Assembly (NCBI GenBank): GCA_964360445.1
Contig: CAYHWE010000002.1
Span: forward strand, 1 to 56,391
Direction: 5' to 3'
Origin: CAYHWE01 sp964360445
Lineage (GTDB): Bacteria; Patescibacteriota; Patescibacteriia; Patescibacteriales; JAKAJF01
Length of the DNA: 56,391 bases
Below, one piece after another: positions 26,254 through 34,806 of the stretch. Position 1 is the first letter of the stretch. Every line of letters starts with the position of its first letter. Position numbers and translations under genes: made by a program. Below the pieces are notes generated by a model, which ran no database searches, was not told where the DNA came from, and saw only the letters and a list, made by a program, of their open reading frames with translations.

Positions 26254-27736
26254 AATTATTTTTTCGCCATTTAATTAGTTGCCATAAAGGGTAAGCCATT
26301 ATTGTTATGACCACATAATAAAATATCCAGAGTTGGTGTGTTTTTGTGCTTGTTAGCATCTGAATCGCATAAAAGAATAAGGGGGACAAGCTAAGCCATA
26401 TTAAAATTTTTTCTAAATAAATATTTTTTTTGTGATTGTAAACAATCAGCCCTAGGGGAATGATCCATGTGATGTACCAAGGCCAAAATGACTTCTGCCA
26501 AATAAATAGATATATCAACAAGCTAATGAATATAGCTAAAATATAGTCTGATTCTTTTAATGGAATCTTTTTAAAGAGAACCAAGAATGCCTTTTTAAAT
26601 AAAGGATAAGCAAAGTATATAGCGACTATTAATAATGATAAATGTATTAGCCTTGTTAAAATCCAATGTGACTGGTTAGTAAGCAAAGAGTTGAATGAGG
26701 GCTGAAGGGTGTAGTAGGCAGTGGAAAATATGCTAAAAACTGCCCATTTTGATTGCAGGATTAATGGTTGAAAAACCTTCATGCCTTGCCAAAATGGAAG
26801 CCATGCAAAATAAGTGATTAGGGTGGAGATAGAAATACCAAGAATGGCTTCCATGCTCTTTTTCGAGTAGTTATTTTTATTTAAATCTTGCCACCACCAT
26901 AATATGAACCAAGGTGTTATAAGCAGGGGTATGAATTTGATCCAAATACTTATGGTCAGGAAAATAATCGTCAACCACCACTGCTTTTTATGTGAAAATA
27001 TAAAAGCAAGCAGAATCGGTATAAGCCACAATGCATCAAAATGTCCATTTACGATCCACTCGAATAAAATTAAAGGCTGAGTCAGCCAAAAGAAATAAAA
27101 TATTCTTTTATCACTATCCGGTGAATAAATTTTAATTAATTTAAATATTAAGAAACCAGCTATGATTAATGCTAGTATCATCAGTAGCTTCCATAAAATT
27201 ATAAAAATTAAAGGATTGCCAAGACTTATTTTATATATTACTTTAAATCCAAATAAAATTATAGGACCATACATCACGCCAATAGTCATTGTGTTATTAG
27301 GAGAAAAAAAATAGTTAGCTATAGACCAGCTTTCGGTATAAGGGTTAATGCCATTTTCTACTGCCTTACCAGCATTGAAATAGTAAATAGTATCACCAGA
27401 TCCAAATGGTGCTATGAGGAATGCGCAAATAATAAAAAATATTATCAATAGGTATGCTTTTTTGTTTAAAGTTTCTTGATTTGATTTAAGATAGTTGAAT
27501 ATGTATTTTCCATAAAAAAAGAAAAAAAGAAAAGTGGGCAGGAGTATTAGGCCCTGGATGATATGTTTTGTCGTGGTTATGCTGTATGTGCAAAATGGCC
27601 AGCTTACGCAAAAATAGCAAGAGTTTTTAATGATCTTGGCGTATTCCGAAGCTGAAAAGATGGTTAATAAAACCCAGCCCAGGAGGCCTAAATAAATATA
27701 TTTATACCTGTTTATTTTTTTAAGCATTTTTTCCAT
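26240..27736 (-). CDS. GT87-like membrane glycosyltransferase
   Basis: The 498-residue protein has 10 or more hydrophobic segments and the 'GSGDTIYYFNAGKAVENG' first loop, followed by 'GHFDALWLIPILLA' and 'WIKFIPLLITPW'. This pattern resembles GT87 and related mannosyltransferases that use polyprenyl-phosphate sugars. It lies between an ALG5-like GT2, which could make its donor, and the flippase. The donor is inferred. Confidence 0.8.
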   Translation of the reverse strand: MEKMLKKINRYKYIYLGLLGWVLLTIFSASEYAKIIKNSCYFCVSWPFCTYSITTTKHIIQGLILLPTFLFFFFYGKYIFNYLKSNQETLNKKAYLLIIFFIICAFLIAPFGSGDTIYYFNAGKAVENGINPYTESWSIANYFFSPNNTMTIGVMYGPIILFGFKVIYKISLGNPLIFIILWKLLMILALIIAGFLIFKLIKIYSPDSDKRIFYFFWLTQPLILFEWIVNGHFDALWLIPILLAFIFSHKKQWWLTIIFLTISIWIKFIPLLITPWFILWWWQDLNKNNYSKKSMEAILGISISTLITYFAWLPFWQGMKVFQPLILQSKWAVFSIFSTAYYTLQPSFNSLLTNQSHWILTRLIHLSLLIVAIYFAYPLFKKAFLVLFKKIPLKESDYILAIFISLLIYLFIWQKSFWPWYITWIIPLGLIVYNHKKNIYLEKILIWLSLSPLFFYAIQMLTSTKTHQLWIFYYVVITIMAYPLWQLIKWRKNNYDIS

Positions 27737-27737
27737 A

Positions 27738-28454
27738 TTATTTATATAGTCCTTTCAGCTGATTGATTTTCATCTGTATCAATTCCTGGAATGAGCTGAA
27801 AATAGCTTTAAAAACCTTAACGCGGGAGTCCTGGTCATGCGCCCAGGATACCGGCATTTGTCTTATTTTAAATTTTTTTAGCCTGGCAATGTATAAGATT
27901 TCCGTATCAAATCCCCATCTGTCAATCTGCGCCAAGGAAAAAATCTGTTTGGCGGCATTTTTCGAAAAGCATTTGAAGCCGCAAGTGAAATCGGTTACTC
28001 CAGGCACTAAAACATTGGAAATTTTTGTGAATCCATGTCCGAGAAAAGTCCTTAATTTTGATTCGCTTTTCTTTATGTCGGATCCCTTCAGGCGGCGGCT
28101 GCCGATAATTATTTCGTCTCCCGCATCGATAAATCCCAATAAATTATTAAATTCTTCCAGCGGCGTAGCCAGGTCGATATCAAAGAAAATTATCCAGTCG
28201 CCCTGAGTTGCCATAACGCCTTGTTTCACCGCGTATCCTTTGCCGCGATTTCCGCCATAATCGACAATCTGGAAGTCGTATCTTTTTTTATATTCTTCAA
28301 GAACGTTTTTCGTGCCGTCGGTTGAGCCGTCGTTGACAAAGATGATTTCAATTTTATGCCCGGCCAGTTTGTTGAAAAAGTTAAAAATTTTACCAATATT
28401 CTGAGGAATCCTTTTTTCTTCATTATAAACAGGGATGATTATGCTGAAATTCAT
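27738..28454 (-). CDS. ALG5-like polyprenyl-phosphate glucosyltransferase (GT2)
   Basis: The 238-residue protein has 'FSIIIPVYNEEKRIPQNI', 'VNDGSTDGT', 'GKGYAVKQG', 'FFDIDLATPLEE' and 'DFTCGFKCFSKNAA'. This set is typical of the dolichyl-phosphate beta-glucosyltransferase branch of GT2. The start is the ATG at 28454. A longer TTG-initiated form at 28496 would read through a G9 tract (28472-28480), so a slipped tract could change the N-terminus or translation of the gene. It is followed, one base on, by the GT87-like gene. Confidence 0.86.
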   Translation of the reverse strand: MNFSIIIPVYNEEKRIPQNIGKIFNFFNKLAGHKIEIIFVNDGSTDGTKNVLEEYKKRYDFQIVDYGGNRGKGYAVKQGVMATQGDWIIFFDIDLATPLEEFNNLLGFIDAGDEIIIGSRRLKGSDIKKSESKLRTFLGHGFTKISNVLVPGVTDFTCGFKCFSKNAAKQIFSLAQIDRWGFDTEILYIARLKKFKIRQMPVSWAHDQDSRVKVFKAIFSSFQELIQMKINQLKGLYK

Positions 28455-28517
28455 AAAATAAATAGGTTTTACCCCCCCCCTGACCTTCTTTACCAAAAGG
28501 GAGGGGTTAGGCCAGGA

Positions 28518-29891
28518 TTATCTTCCGCTTCTGGATAAAACCGTAGAAATAGTTTTTAAGATTATGGACAGGTCAAGATAAATAGATCTGTTCTTTATAT
28601 AGTACAGGTCGTATTGCAATTTTTTCATGCTGTCTTCGCGGGAAGGGGAGTGGTATTCGCCGGAGATCTGGTCCCAGCCGGTAAGTCCCGGCTTCACCAA
28701 CATCCTTTCTTTGTAGAATGGTATGGCTGTTTTCAGCCCTTCGATATATTCCGGCCTTTCCGGGCGCGGACCGACAAAGCTCATTTCTCCCTTTAATATG
28801 TTTATTGCCTGCGGGATCTCATCGATGCGGCTTTTTCTTAAGAATGAACCGAATCTGGTTACGCGCGCGTCATTTTCTTTTGTTGGCGCGAAGTCGTTAT
28901 CCGCTATCGTCATCGTGCGGAATTTCAGTATCTTGAAAGGTTTATTATTTTGTCCGGCCCTGGTCTGCCTGAAAAATACAGGTCCTTTACTTTCTGACCT
29001 GATGATTATCCCGATAATCGGCCAAAGAGGAAGTGTGATCATGAGAATCAAGGAAGCTAATGCCAGATCGTAGATCCTTTTGATAAAATCAAAAATATTC
29101 TTATTGCCCTCGCTTAAATTTTCCAAAAACCACATCTGGTTTATTGTTTCAATCGGCACCCTGCCGGTTATATTCTCATAAAAATTAGGGAAACTGACGT
29201 ATGATATTTTCAGGGGCAGGCAGTTGAAAAGCATAGAGCGCAGTTCCGGAGATTCATGCGGATTAGCGTTCAGCACGATTGTCATGATATTTTCTTCTGA
29301 AATCCTTTCGGCAAGTCCGTCCATGCCGTTGGCTACAGGGATGCCGTTGATTTCATTTTCCATTTTTTCATCCTTGTCATTGATGATAAAAGAAATGCTG
29401 TATCCCAGATGCGCTTTGTTTTCAATCTCCTTGATCAGTTTTTTTGTCTGATCATCCAATCCGATGATGGCGATATTCTCTTTCGGCAGATAAGATTGAA
29501 GCAGCCAATTGAAGCTCCGGCGCCACAGGATGAACAGCATATAGAAAATAAAAACGTAGATCAGGAGATTTGTTTTTGGCGAAATCCCGATATTCGGATC
29601 GGCGTAAAAAAAGGCGAGAGAAAAAAGAATGGCCGCCAAAACGCTTTTGTTGGTGAGGCGGGCGAAATTCTTGTTATTGACGACAGAGCTCAGGTTGTAT
29701 AGATTGCCCAAATAAAATATCACGATCCAGGCCATGAATACGAAAGTAAACGGTCCGATGTGGCTTTCCCAAAGCGTCTTGGCCGGTATCTCAAGATATC
29801 TGAGGGTCAAAGTCAGGAAAAGCGATAAGTATAGGATCGCGATATCGCCCAAAAATAAAAAAACTTTCTTTATTTGCGCCGATTTTTTCAT
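28518..29891 (-). CDS. Polyprenyl-phosphate sugar-phosphate transferase (WcaJ/WbaP-type)
   Basis: The 457-residue protein has four or five N-terminal membrane segments, a CoA-binding-like middle region ('IAIIGLDDQTKKLI'), then the phosphoglycosyltransferase core ('KRIYDLALASLILM', 'PVFFRQTRAGQNNKPFKI', 'KSRIDEIPQAINILKGEMS', 'GPRPERPEYI', 'VKPGLTGWDQISGEYHS'). It starts glycan synthesis by placing a sugar phosphate on undecaprenyl phosphate. The ATG at 29891 is chosen since a promoter lies directly upstream with its -10 box six bases before it. It is first in the minus-strand block. Confidence 0.93.
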   Translation of the reverse strand: MKKSAQIKKVFLFLGDIAILYLSLFLTLTLRYLEIPAKTLWESHIGPFTFVFMAWIVIFYLGNLYNLSSVVNNKNFARLTNKSVLAAILFSLAFFYADPNIGISPKTNLLIYVFIFYMLFILWRRSFNWLLQSYLPKENIAIIGLDDQTKKLIKEIENKAHLGYSISFIINDKDEKMENEINGIPVANGMDGLAERISEENIMTIVLNANPHESPELRSMLFNCLPLKISYVSFPNFYENITGRVPIETINQMWFLENLSEGNKNIFDFIKRIYDLALASLILMITLPLWPIIGIIIRSESKGPVFFRQTRAGQNNKPFKILKFRTMTIADNDFAPTKENDARVTRFGSFLRKSRIDEIPQAINILKGEMSFVGPRPERPEYIEGLKTAIPFYKERMLVKPGLTGWDQISGEYHSPSREDSMKKLQYDLYYIKNRSIYLDLSIILKTISTVLSRSGR

Positions 29892-29897
29892 AACTAT

Positions 29898-29926
29898 ACT
29901 ATAATAATTTTTTCCATAAAAATCAA
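29898..29926 (-). promoter_or_regulatory. Promoter of the minus-strand glycan block (leaderless start)
   Basis: Read on the minus strand, TTGATT (29921-29926) and TATAGT (29898-29903) are 17 bases apart. Six bases separate the -10 from the ATG, so RNA would start at or next to the start codon. Confidence 0.78.
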
Positions 29927-29959
29927 GTTTTCCCGTGTTTGCCAAGGTTAAAATTCTCA

Positions 29960-29988
29960 TTGCCTTTCTTGTCCGTTGTTGATATACT
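29960..29988 (+). promoter_or_regulatory. Promoter of the delta' gene (leaderless start)
   Basis: TTGCCT at 29960-29965 and TATACT at 29983-29988 are 17 bases apart. The ATG at 29995 is six bases behind the -10, which predicts a leaderless transcript. It is divergent from the minus-strand promoter at 29898. Confidence 0.72.
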
Positions 29989-29994
29989 ATAAAC

Positions 29995-31017
29995 ATGAAA
30001 AATACCGGTTGGCCGTTGGTCGGCAATGAACATATATCCGCGTTTCTTTCGAAAAGCATAAAAAACAAAAAGATTGCCGGATCTTATGTTTTTTGCGGTC
30101 CGGAAAATTTAGGCAAGGATATCGCCGCGGTTTATTTTGCCAAAGTTTTATCATGCCAGAACAGGAAAGAAGACGCGCCTTGCGATAAATGCGCGTCCTG
30201 CCGGAAATTCAATGTGAATAAAGGCGATTCCCAAACCATGCATAGCGATCTGTATTTTTTGGAAAAAGATGATGAGAAAAAAAATATTTCCATCGAGCAG
30301 GTAAGAGGCCTCATTTCCAGGCTGAGCATGAGCTCTTTCCTGAATTCTTATAAGATCGGCATAATTTACGAAGCTCATTCTTTGAGCACGGAAGCGGCCA
30401 ATGCCCTGCTTAAGACTTTGGAGGAGCCGAGAAAAAATGTCGTTGTGATCCTGATAACCCCGAAGATCGAATCTTTGCCGCAGACAATCGTTTCCCGCAG
30501 CCAGATACTGAAGTTCATCCCGGTGCAAGCCGATAAGATCCATGATTATTTGGTGGAAAAATTTGAGATTACCAGGAGCGCTGCCAAGAATTTCGCACAT
30601 CTTAGCATGGGCCGTCCGATGCTGGCGTTAAAATTTTTAGAAGACAAGGAATTCTACGACGATTATATGAAGAAAGTTAAAATTTTTATCGATTTTTTCG
30701 ATAAAGGCATAAATGATCGTTTTGAGCTTGCCGGCGGATTGAGCAATGAGAAAAAAAGTAACCAAGAAAATGTCGCTCAGATTTTGAAAATCATAAAGAT
30801 CTGGGAGAGCCTGGTCAGGGATCTGTTGCTCTTGGAACTGGAACATAATGATCTTATCAGCAACGAGATCGTGCGCGCCGACCTTTTAAGGATCAGGGAT
30901 AAATGCAGGACGGGCCGATTATTGAAAATTTCCGCCAGCTTGCAGCAGGCCGAAAGATACCTTCTTGCAAATGTGAATCCGAAATTGGTTCTGGATCAGA
31001 TTGTGGTTAATATGTAA
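29995..31017 (+). CDS. holB: DNA polymerase III delta' subunit (clamp loader)
   Basis: The 340-residue protein has the delta' layout: a degenerate Walker A ('GPENLGKD'), a zinc finger CxxxxxxxxCxxCxxC ('CQNRKEDAPCDKCASC'), 'EAHSLSTEAANALLKTLEEP' and 'TIVSRSQ' at the SRC position. Delta' subunits normally do not bind ATP themselves, which fits the degraded Walker A. The usual SRC arginine-finger cysteine is replaced by serine. It would work in the clamp loader with the gamma/tau and delta subunits, which are not in this window. Confidence 0.88.
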   Translation: MKNTGWPLVGNEHISAFLSKSIKNKKIAGSYVFCGPENLGKDIAAVYFAKVLSCQNRKEDAPCDKCASCRKFNVNKGDSQTMHSDLYFLEKDDEKKNISIEQVRGLISRLSMSSFLNSYKIGIIYEAHSLSTEAANALLKTLEEPRKNVVVILITPKIESLPQTIVSRSQILKFIPVQADKIHDYLVEKFEITRSAAKNFAHLSMGRPMLALKFLEDKEFYDDYMKKVKIFIDFFDKGINDRFELAGGLSNEKKSNQENVAQILKIIKIWESLVRDLLLLELEHNDLISNEIVRADLLRIRDKCRTGRLLKISASLQQAERYLLANVNPKLVLDQIVVNM

Positions 31018-31064
31018 TATAATCCGAATCTACAAATTAGATTATTTTTTCTAATTTCAAACAT

Positions 31065-32141
31065 ATGCTCAAAAACAAAATTTCAATTTCCGTCTTGCTG
31101 ATAGCATTATCCGTCGCTGTTTCCGGATGCGCCATAAAGGTCAATACCGGAGACGGCAATAGCGATAGCGATGGCGGAATGTTCGTGTCCGCGAATAAGG
31201 GCGATTCCTGGAGTCAGAAAGTCCTTATCCCGACAACATCGGGCGAACCGAAAAGTCTGGGCGGAGTTGACGTCAACGCTTTAAGATTTGATCCGAGCGA
31301 CAACAAAGCTATTTATTTGGGCAGCAAGGATAACGGCCTGTTTTATACTTATGACGGAGGAAGCAATTGGAATATAGCCGAGAGCCTAGGACGTATCAAT
31401 ATTATTGACGTTGCCGTTGACCCTGCCGATAAATGCGTGATTTATGCCGCTTCAGGCAACAAGGTTTTCAAGTCAAAGGATTGCAGCCGTTCCTGGGCGC
31501 AGGTTTATTTTGACAATGACGTGAAAGTAACGGTAAATACCATAGCCATTGATCATTATGACAGCAATAATGTCTATATCGGCTTGTCCAGAGGAGAAGC
31601 GCTTAAAAGTTCGGACAAAGGTAATAGCTGGAATGTGCTGAAAAGATTCGATAACAAGGTTGAAGAGATTGTGATAAATCCGACAGACAGCAGGACTATG
31701 TTTGCCGGTATATCGGGCAAGGGCGTGTTCCGCACTAATGATTCCGGAAAATCATGGATTGATCTCAGCGATAATTTGAAGGATTTCAAGGACAGCAACA
31801 AATTCAGGGATTTTGCGGTATCGCCGAAAGAATCAAATCTGATCATATTGGCAAATGATTACGGCCTGATAAGGTCGTCGGATAACGGAGATACTTGGTC
31901 AAAAATAGAGTTGATTACTCCGGAGAAAGAAGCTATAATAAACGCTGTGGCTCTGAATCCCCAGAATGCCGATGAAGTCTACTATATAACCAATACGACA
32001 TTTTACAGATCGCTTGACGGAGGAAAGAACTGGACGACCAAAAAATTGCTCACCAGCAGGGTCGGAAGCGATTTATCGGTTGACCCTAAGGACGGCAATC
32101 TGATTTATCTGGGGGTTAAAACGGTAAAAAGTAAATTTTGA
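31065..32141 (+). CDS. Lipoprotein with Asp-box beta-propeller (Ycf48/sortilin-like)
   Basis: The 358-residue protein has a lipoprotein signal ('LLIALSVAVSGC', cysteine at residue 22), so it is anchored in the membrane outside the cell. The remainder contains at least five S/T-x-D-x-G-x-x-W Asp-box units ('YTYDGGSNW', 'SSDKGNSW', 'TNDSGKSW', 'SSDNGDTW', 'SLDGGKNW') that build a beta propeller of the Ycf48, BNR and sortilin type. It is followed within two bases by a pilin gene, so it may assist surface or pilus protein assembly. Ligand unknown. Confidence 0.85.
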   Translation: MLKNKISISVLLIALSVAVSGCAIKVNTGDGNSDSDGGMFVSANKGDSWSQKVLIPTTSGEPKSLGGVDVNALRFDPSDNKAIYLGSKDNGLFYTYDGGSNWNIAESLGRINIIDVAVDPADKCVIYAASGNKVFKSKDCSRSWAQVYFDNDVKVTVNTIAIDHYDSNNVYIGLSRGEALKSSDKGNSWNVLKRFDNKVEEIVINPTDSRTMFAGISGKGVFRTNDSGKSWIDLSDNLKDFKDSNKFRDFAVSPKESNLIILANDYGLIRSSDNGDTWSKIELITPEKEAIINAVALNPQNADEVYYITNTTFYRSLDGGKNWTTKKLLTSRVGSDLSVDPKDGNLIYLGVKTVKSKF

Positions 32142-32143
32142 AT

Positions 32144-32653
32144 ATGAAGAAAAAGAGGGGGTTTACATTGATTGAATTGCTTGTGATCATTTCAATTATC
32201 GGTTTTTTGGCGGTTCTGGCTATTGTCAGTCTGAAAACCACAAGGGCAAAAGCTCGCGACGCAAGAAGAATGGCCGACATAAAGCAGATACAGACGGCGC
32301 TGGAAACATATTATGATGATTTTAACGCATATCCTCCCGGGGGCGCTCCTGACGGAGGAGAGAATGATGCTTATGGAGGGTGGGATGGAAGCGAGCATGA
32401 TGGAAATGGGAATAGTAAATATTTTATAGAAAGTCTGGAAGGATTGAATCCGTTGGGGAAGGTATATATGGCAAAAGTCCCGAGAGACCCTAAGGGCGGA
32501 GCATATGAATATGGGTATTACAGCTATAATACTAATCCCGGATCTTCATGCAGATACAAGCTGATGACGCGGACCGAAACGCAGTCAGGGAACCTGGCGC
32601 CCAGTTGTCCTGGGTGGAATCCAGGCGGCGAATATTATGAGGTTAGAAACTAA
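32144..32653 (+). CDS. Type IV pilin-like protein / GspG-type pseudopilin
   Basis: The 169-residue protein has a short basic leader followed by 'GFTLIELLVIISIIGFLAVL', with the prepilin peptidase site after the glycine and a glutamate at mature position 5. The pattern 'RDARRMADIKQIQTALETYY' and the Asp/Gly-rich C-terminus with four-cysteine-free folding except a pair ('SCRYK', 'SCPGW') fit the major pseudopilin family. The ATG at 32144, two bases after the previous stop, is preferred to the TTG at 32138. No assembly genes are in this window. Confidence 0.88.
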   Translation: MKKKRGFTLIELLVIISIIGFLAVLAIVSLKTTRAKARDARRMADIKQIQTALETYYDDFNAYPPGGAPDGGENDAYGGWDGSEHDGNGNSKYFIESLEGLNPLGKVYMAKVPRDPKGGAYEYGYYSYNTNPGSSCRYKLMTRTETQSGNLAPSCPGWNPGGEYYEVRN

Positions 32654-32662
32654 TTTAAACAT

Positions 32663-33217
32663 ATGAATAAATACGTACAAGCGAAGCAAGGAGAGTTCCA
32701 GAAAGTTTTAGAATTTTTCAGGAAGGATATTTCTGTCCTGAGGACGGGAAGAGCGAATCCGTCTGTTTTGGACGGCATCTTAGTCGATGCCTACGGATCA
32801 AAAACGCCATTGAGCGGAGTCGGCAGCATAAATGTTTCCGATGCCCGCAGCATGGTGATTTCACCATGGGACAAGAGCGTTTTAAAAGATATTGAAAAGG
32901 CGATTGTAGAAGCTAATCTCGGCTTCGGCGTCGTGAATGAAGGCGATAAGATCCGTCTGACCCTGCCTTTGATGACAGAAGAAAACAGACGCGATCTGGT
33001 CAGGAAATTGAATGAAAAGATGGAGGGATCCCGTGTGAATCTGAGAAAAGTGAGGGATGAGATCAAAGATGACATAGAAAAAGCGGAAGGGGATAAGGAA
33101 ATAAGCGAAGATGATAAATTCAGGTTCCTGAAGGAGTTGGACGAAGAAGTAAAGAGTAAGAACGATGAAGTCAAGAATATAAGAGATAAGAAAGAAGAAG
33201 ATGTAATGACGATATAA
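32663..33217 (+). CDS. frr: Ribosome recycling factor
   Basis: The 184-residue protein matches RRF along its length: 'LRTGRANPSVLDGILVDAYG', 'SVGSIN'-like 'GVGSINVSDARSMVISPWD', 'RLTLPLMTEENRRDLVRKL' and the 'RVNLRKVRDEIKDDI' three-helix bundle. It acts with EF-G to split ribosomes after termination. The size is normal. It is followed one base later by rseP, the usual frr-rseP neighbourhood in bacteria without the intervening CDP-diglyceride and undecaprenyl genes. Confidence 0.95.
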   Translation: MNKYVQAKQGEFQKVLEFFRKDISVLRTGRANPSVLDGILVDAYGSKTPLSGVGSINVSDARSMVISPWDKSVLKDIEKAIVEANLGFGVVNEGDKIRLTLPLMTEENRRDLVRKLNEKMEGSRVNLRKVRDEIKDDIEKAEGDKEISEDDKFRFLKELDEEVKSKNDEVKNIRDKKEEDVMTI

Positions 33218-33218
33218 T

Positions 33219-34376
33219 ATGTTAACAATAATCGTATTCATAATAATTTTGAGCTTGCTGGTGTTTGTCCATGAAGTCGGGCATTTTGTTGTAGCGAGAA
33301 AATTAGGGGTGAAGGCGGAGGAGTTCGGTCTGGGGTTCCCTCCGAGAGCTTTCGGTTTTTATAAGAACACGGAAGGGAAATGGAAATTTGTTTTTGGCGG
33401 CAAAGAAGCGGAAAATGCGGCTGATACTGTTTATTCGGTAAATTGGATACCGTTGGGAGGTTTCGTAAAAATCAAGGGTGAAAATGGCGACAACAGCGAT
33501 CCGGACAGCTTTATAAATAAAAAGATCTGGCAGAGAGCGTCCATCCTTGCTGCCGGCGTTTCTATGAATATGATCCTTGCTGCCGCGCTCCTTTCGGCCG
33601 GTTTTATGATCGGATTGCCTCAGGCTTTAGATGGAGTCAATAAGAAGGCGGAAATAACAGATAAGAGGATCCAGGTGCTTGAAGTATTGCCTGAGTCGCC
33701 GGCGGCAAAGTCGGGATTAAAATTCGGCGACACGATCATAAGCGTGGATAATAATGAATTTACAAGCAATTCCGGATTGCAGAGTTTTGTGAATGGAAAA
33801 GTCGATCAGGAATTGGAATATAAGATAAAAAGAGGAGATGAAGAAAAAGTTTTTAAAGTTACGCCGGAGATCATGAAGGAAACCGGCAGGGGCGGGATAG
33901 GGATCGCTATCACTGAAACAGGAACGGTCAGATATCCTTGGTATATGGCGGTCTGGGAGGGCGTTAAGACATCCGTTATACTGACTTGGCTTATCCTTGC
34001 CGCTTTTTATGAGCTTTTAAAAAATCTGATCTTGGGCCATGGCGTTACCGCCGATATTGCCGGGCCGGTCGGCATCGCGACGATGACCGGACAGGCCGCG
34101 CGCATGGGATTGGTCTATGTGATCCAGTTTACAGCCCTGCTTTCCATCAATCTGGCCATAGTGAACTTCTTGCCGATTCCGGCCTTGGACGGAGGCAGGA
34201 TATTGTTCCTGATCATAGAAAAAATCAAACATAGGCCGGTCAGGAGGGAATTGGAAGCCCTGCTTCATAATATCGGCTTTATATTATTAATGGCATTGGT
34301 TGCGCTTGTGACATTCAGGGATATAATGAAACTGGGGGATAAATTCAAGATGATTTTTGAAAAAATAATTAACTAA
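33219..34376 (+). CDS. rseP: RseP/site-2 intramembrane zinc metalloprotease
   Basis: The 385-residue protein has the first transmembrane helix with HExxH at H18, E19 and H22 ('VHEVGH'), a PDZ domain near residues 145-215 ('VLEVLPESPAAKSGLKFGDT'), and the C-terminal 'NFLPIPALDGGRILF' that supplies the third zinc ligand. It cleaves signal peptides or anti-sigma factors inside the membrane. It starts one base behind frr and is ten bases from hpf, so the three are probably co-transcribed. Confidence 0.93.
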   Translation: MLTIIVFIIILSLLVFVHEVGHFVVARKLGVKAEEFGLGFPPRAFGFYKNTEGKWKFVFGGKEAENAADTVYSVNWIPLGGFVKIKGENGDNSDPDSFINKKIWQRASILAAGVSMNMILAAALLSAGFMIGLPQALDGVNKKAEITDKRIQVLEVLPESPAAKSGLKFGDTIISVDNNEFTSNSGLQSFVNGKVDQELEYKIKRGDEEKVFKVTPEIMKETGRGGIGIAITETGTVRYPWYMAVWEGVKTSVILTWLILAAFYELLKNLILGHGVTADIAGPVGIATMTGQAARMGLVYVIQFTALLSINLAIVNFLPIPALDGGRILFLIIEKIKHRPVRRELEALLHNIGFILLMALVALVTFRDIMKLGDKFKMIFEKIIN

Positions 34377-34385
34377 TCCAAATAT

Positions 34386-34697
34386 ATGAATCTACAAATC
34401 AAGGCAAAAAATATCGAGCTGACAGAAGAGATAAAAGAATATGCGCAGAAGAAGATGGACGCGCTTGAAAAATATCTTGGCGATTTCCCGGTCATCAACG
34501 CCGACTTCGAAGTTGAAAAGACAACCAATCATCATCAGAAAGGAGAATTATACAGAGCAGAGCTGAATTTATCAGTCCCGCAGGAATTATTAAGAGTCGA
34601 AAAGACGGGCGTGGATATCCACGAAGCTATCGATTCGGTCAGGGATCATATGGAAATAGTGATAAATAAATACAGGGAAAAGAGAAAAGGATTATAA
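34386..34697 (+). CDS. hpf: Short ribosome hibernation factor (HPF/YfiA)
   Basis: The 103-residue protein has the HPF fold 'AKNIELTEEIKEYAQKKMDA', the middle 'ADFEVEKTTNHHQKGELYRAEL' and the C-terminal 'IDSVRDHMEIVINKYREKRK'. It lacks the C-terminal dimerisation domain of long HPF. It binds the 30S decoding site and blocks translation in resting cells. It is the last gene of the frr-rseP-hpf run, with a terminator behind it. Confidence 0.92.
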   Translation: MNLQIKAKNIELTEEIKEYAQKKMDALEKYLGDFPVINADFEVEKTTNHHQKGELYRAELNLSVPQELLRVEKTGVDIHEAIDSVRDHMEIVINKYREKRKGL

Positions 34698-34704
34698 AAA
34701 TAAC

Positions 34705-34730
34705 AAGGCTGCTTATCGCGGCCTTTTCAT
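34705..34730 (+). terminator. Terminator after hpf
   Basis: AAGGCTGC pairs with GCGGCCTT (with one G-T pair) across a five-base loop and is followed by TTTTC. It ends the frr-rseP-hpf run. The T run is short. Confidence 0.65.
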
Positions 34731-34735
34731 ATAGA

Positions 34736-34764
34736 TTGACAGATCGGGGGTTTTGTCGTATTTT
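34736..34764 (+). promoter_or_regulatory. Sigma-70-type promoter with a perfect -35
   Basis: TTGACA at 34736-34741 and TATTTT at 34759-34764 are 17 bases apart. A strong Shine-Dalgarno GGAGG (34796-34800) stands six bases before the ATG at 34807, so this gene has a leader of about 36 bases. The promoter excludes an in-frame start at 34753. Confidence 0.75.
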
Positions 34765-34806
34765 GTAATTCTTATCGGTCCTTTTAACAATTTACGGAGG
34801 GCAAAA

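Noticed and set aside
28469..28512. Terminator between the sugar-phosphate transferase and the ALG5-like gene
   Set aside because: The C9 tract and GGGAGGGG can pair, but there is no T run on the minus strand and the two genes are only 63 bases apart; it is treated as a slippage-prone tract.
31031..31060. Terminator after the delta' gene
   Set aside because: Only a weak AAATTAG/CTAATTT stem without a T run after it.
34753..34806. Upstream start for the membrane-anchored unknown protein
   Set aside because: It is within the promoter; the ATG at 34807 has a GGAGG six bases upstream.
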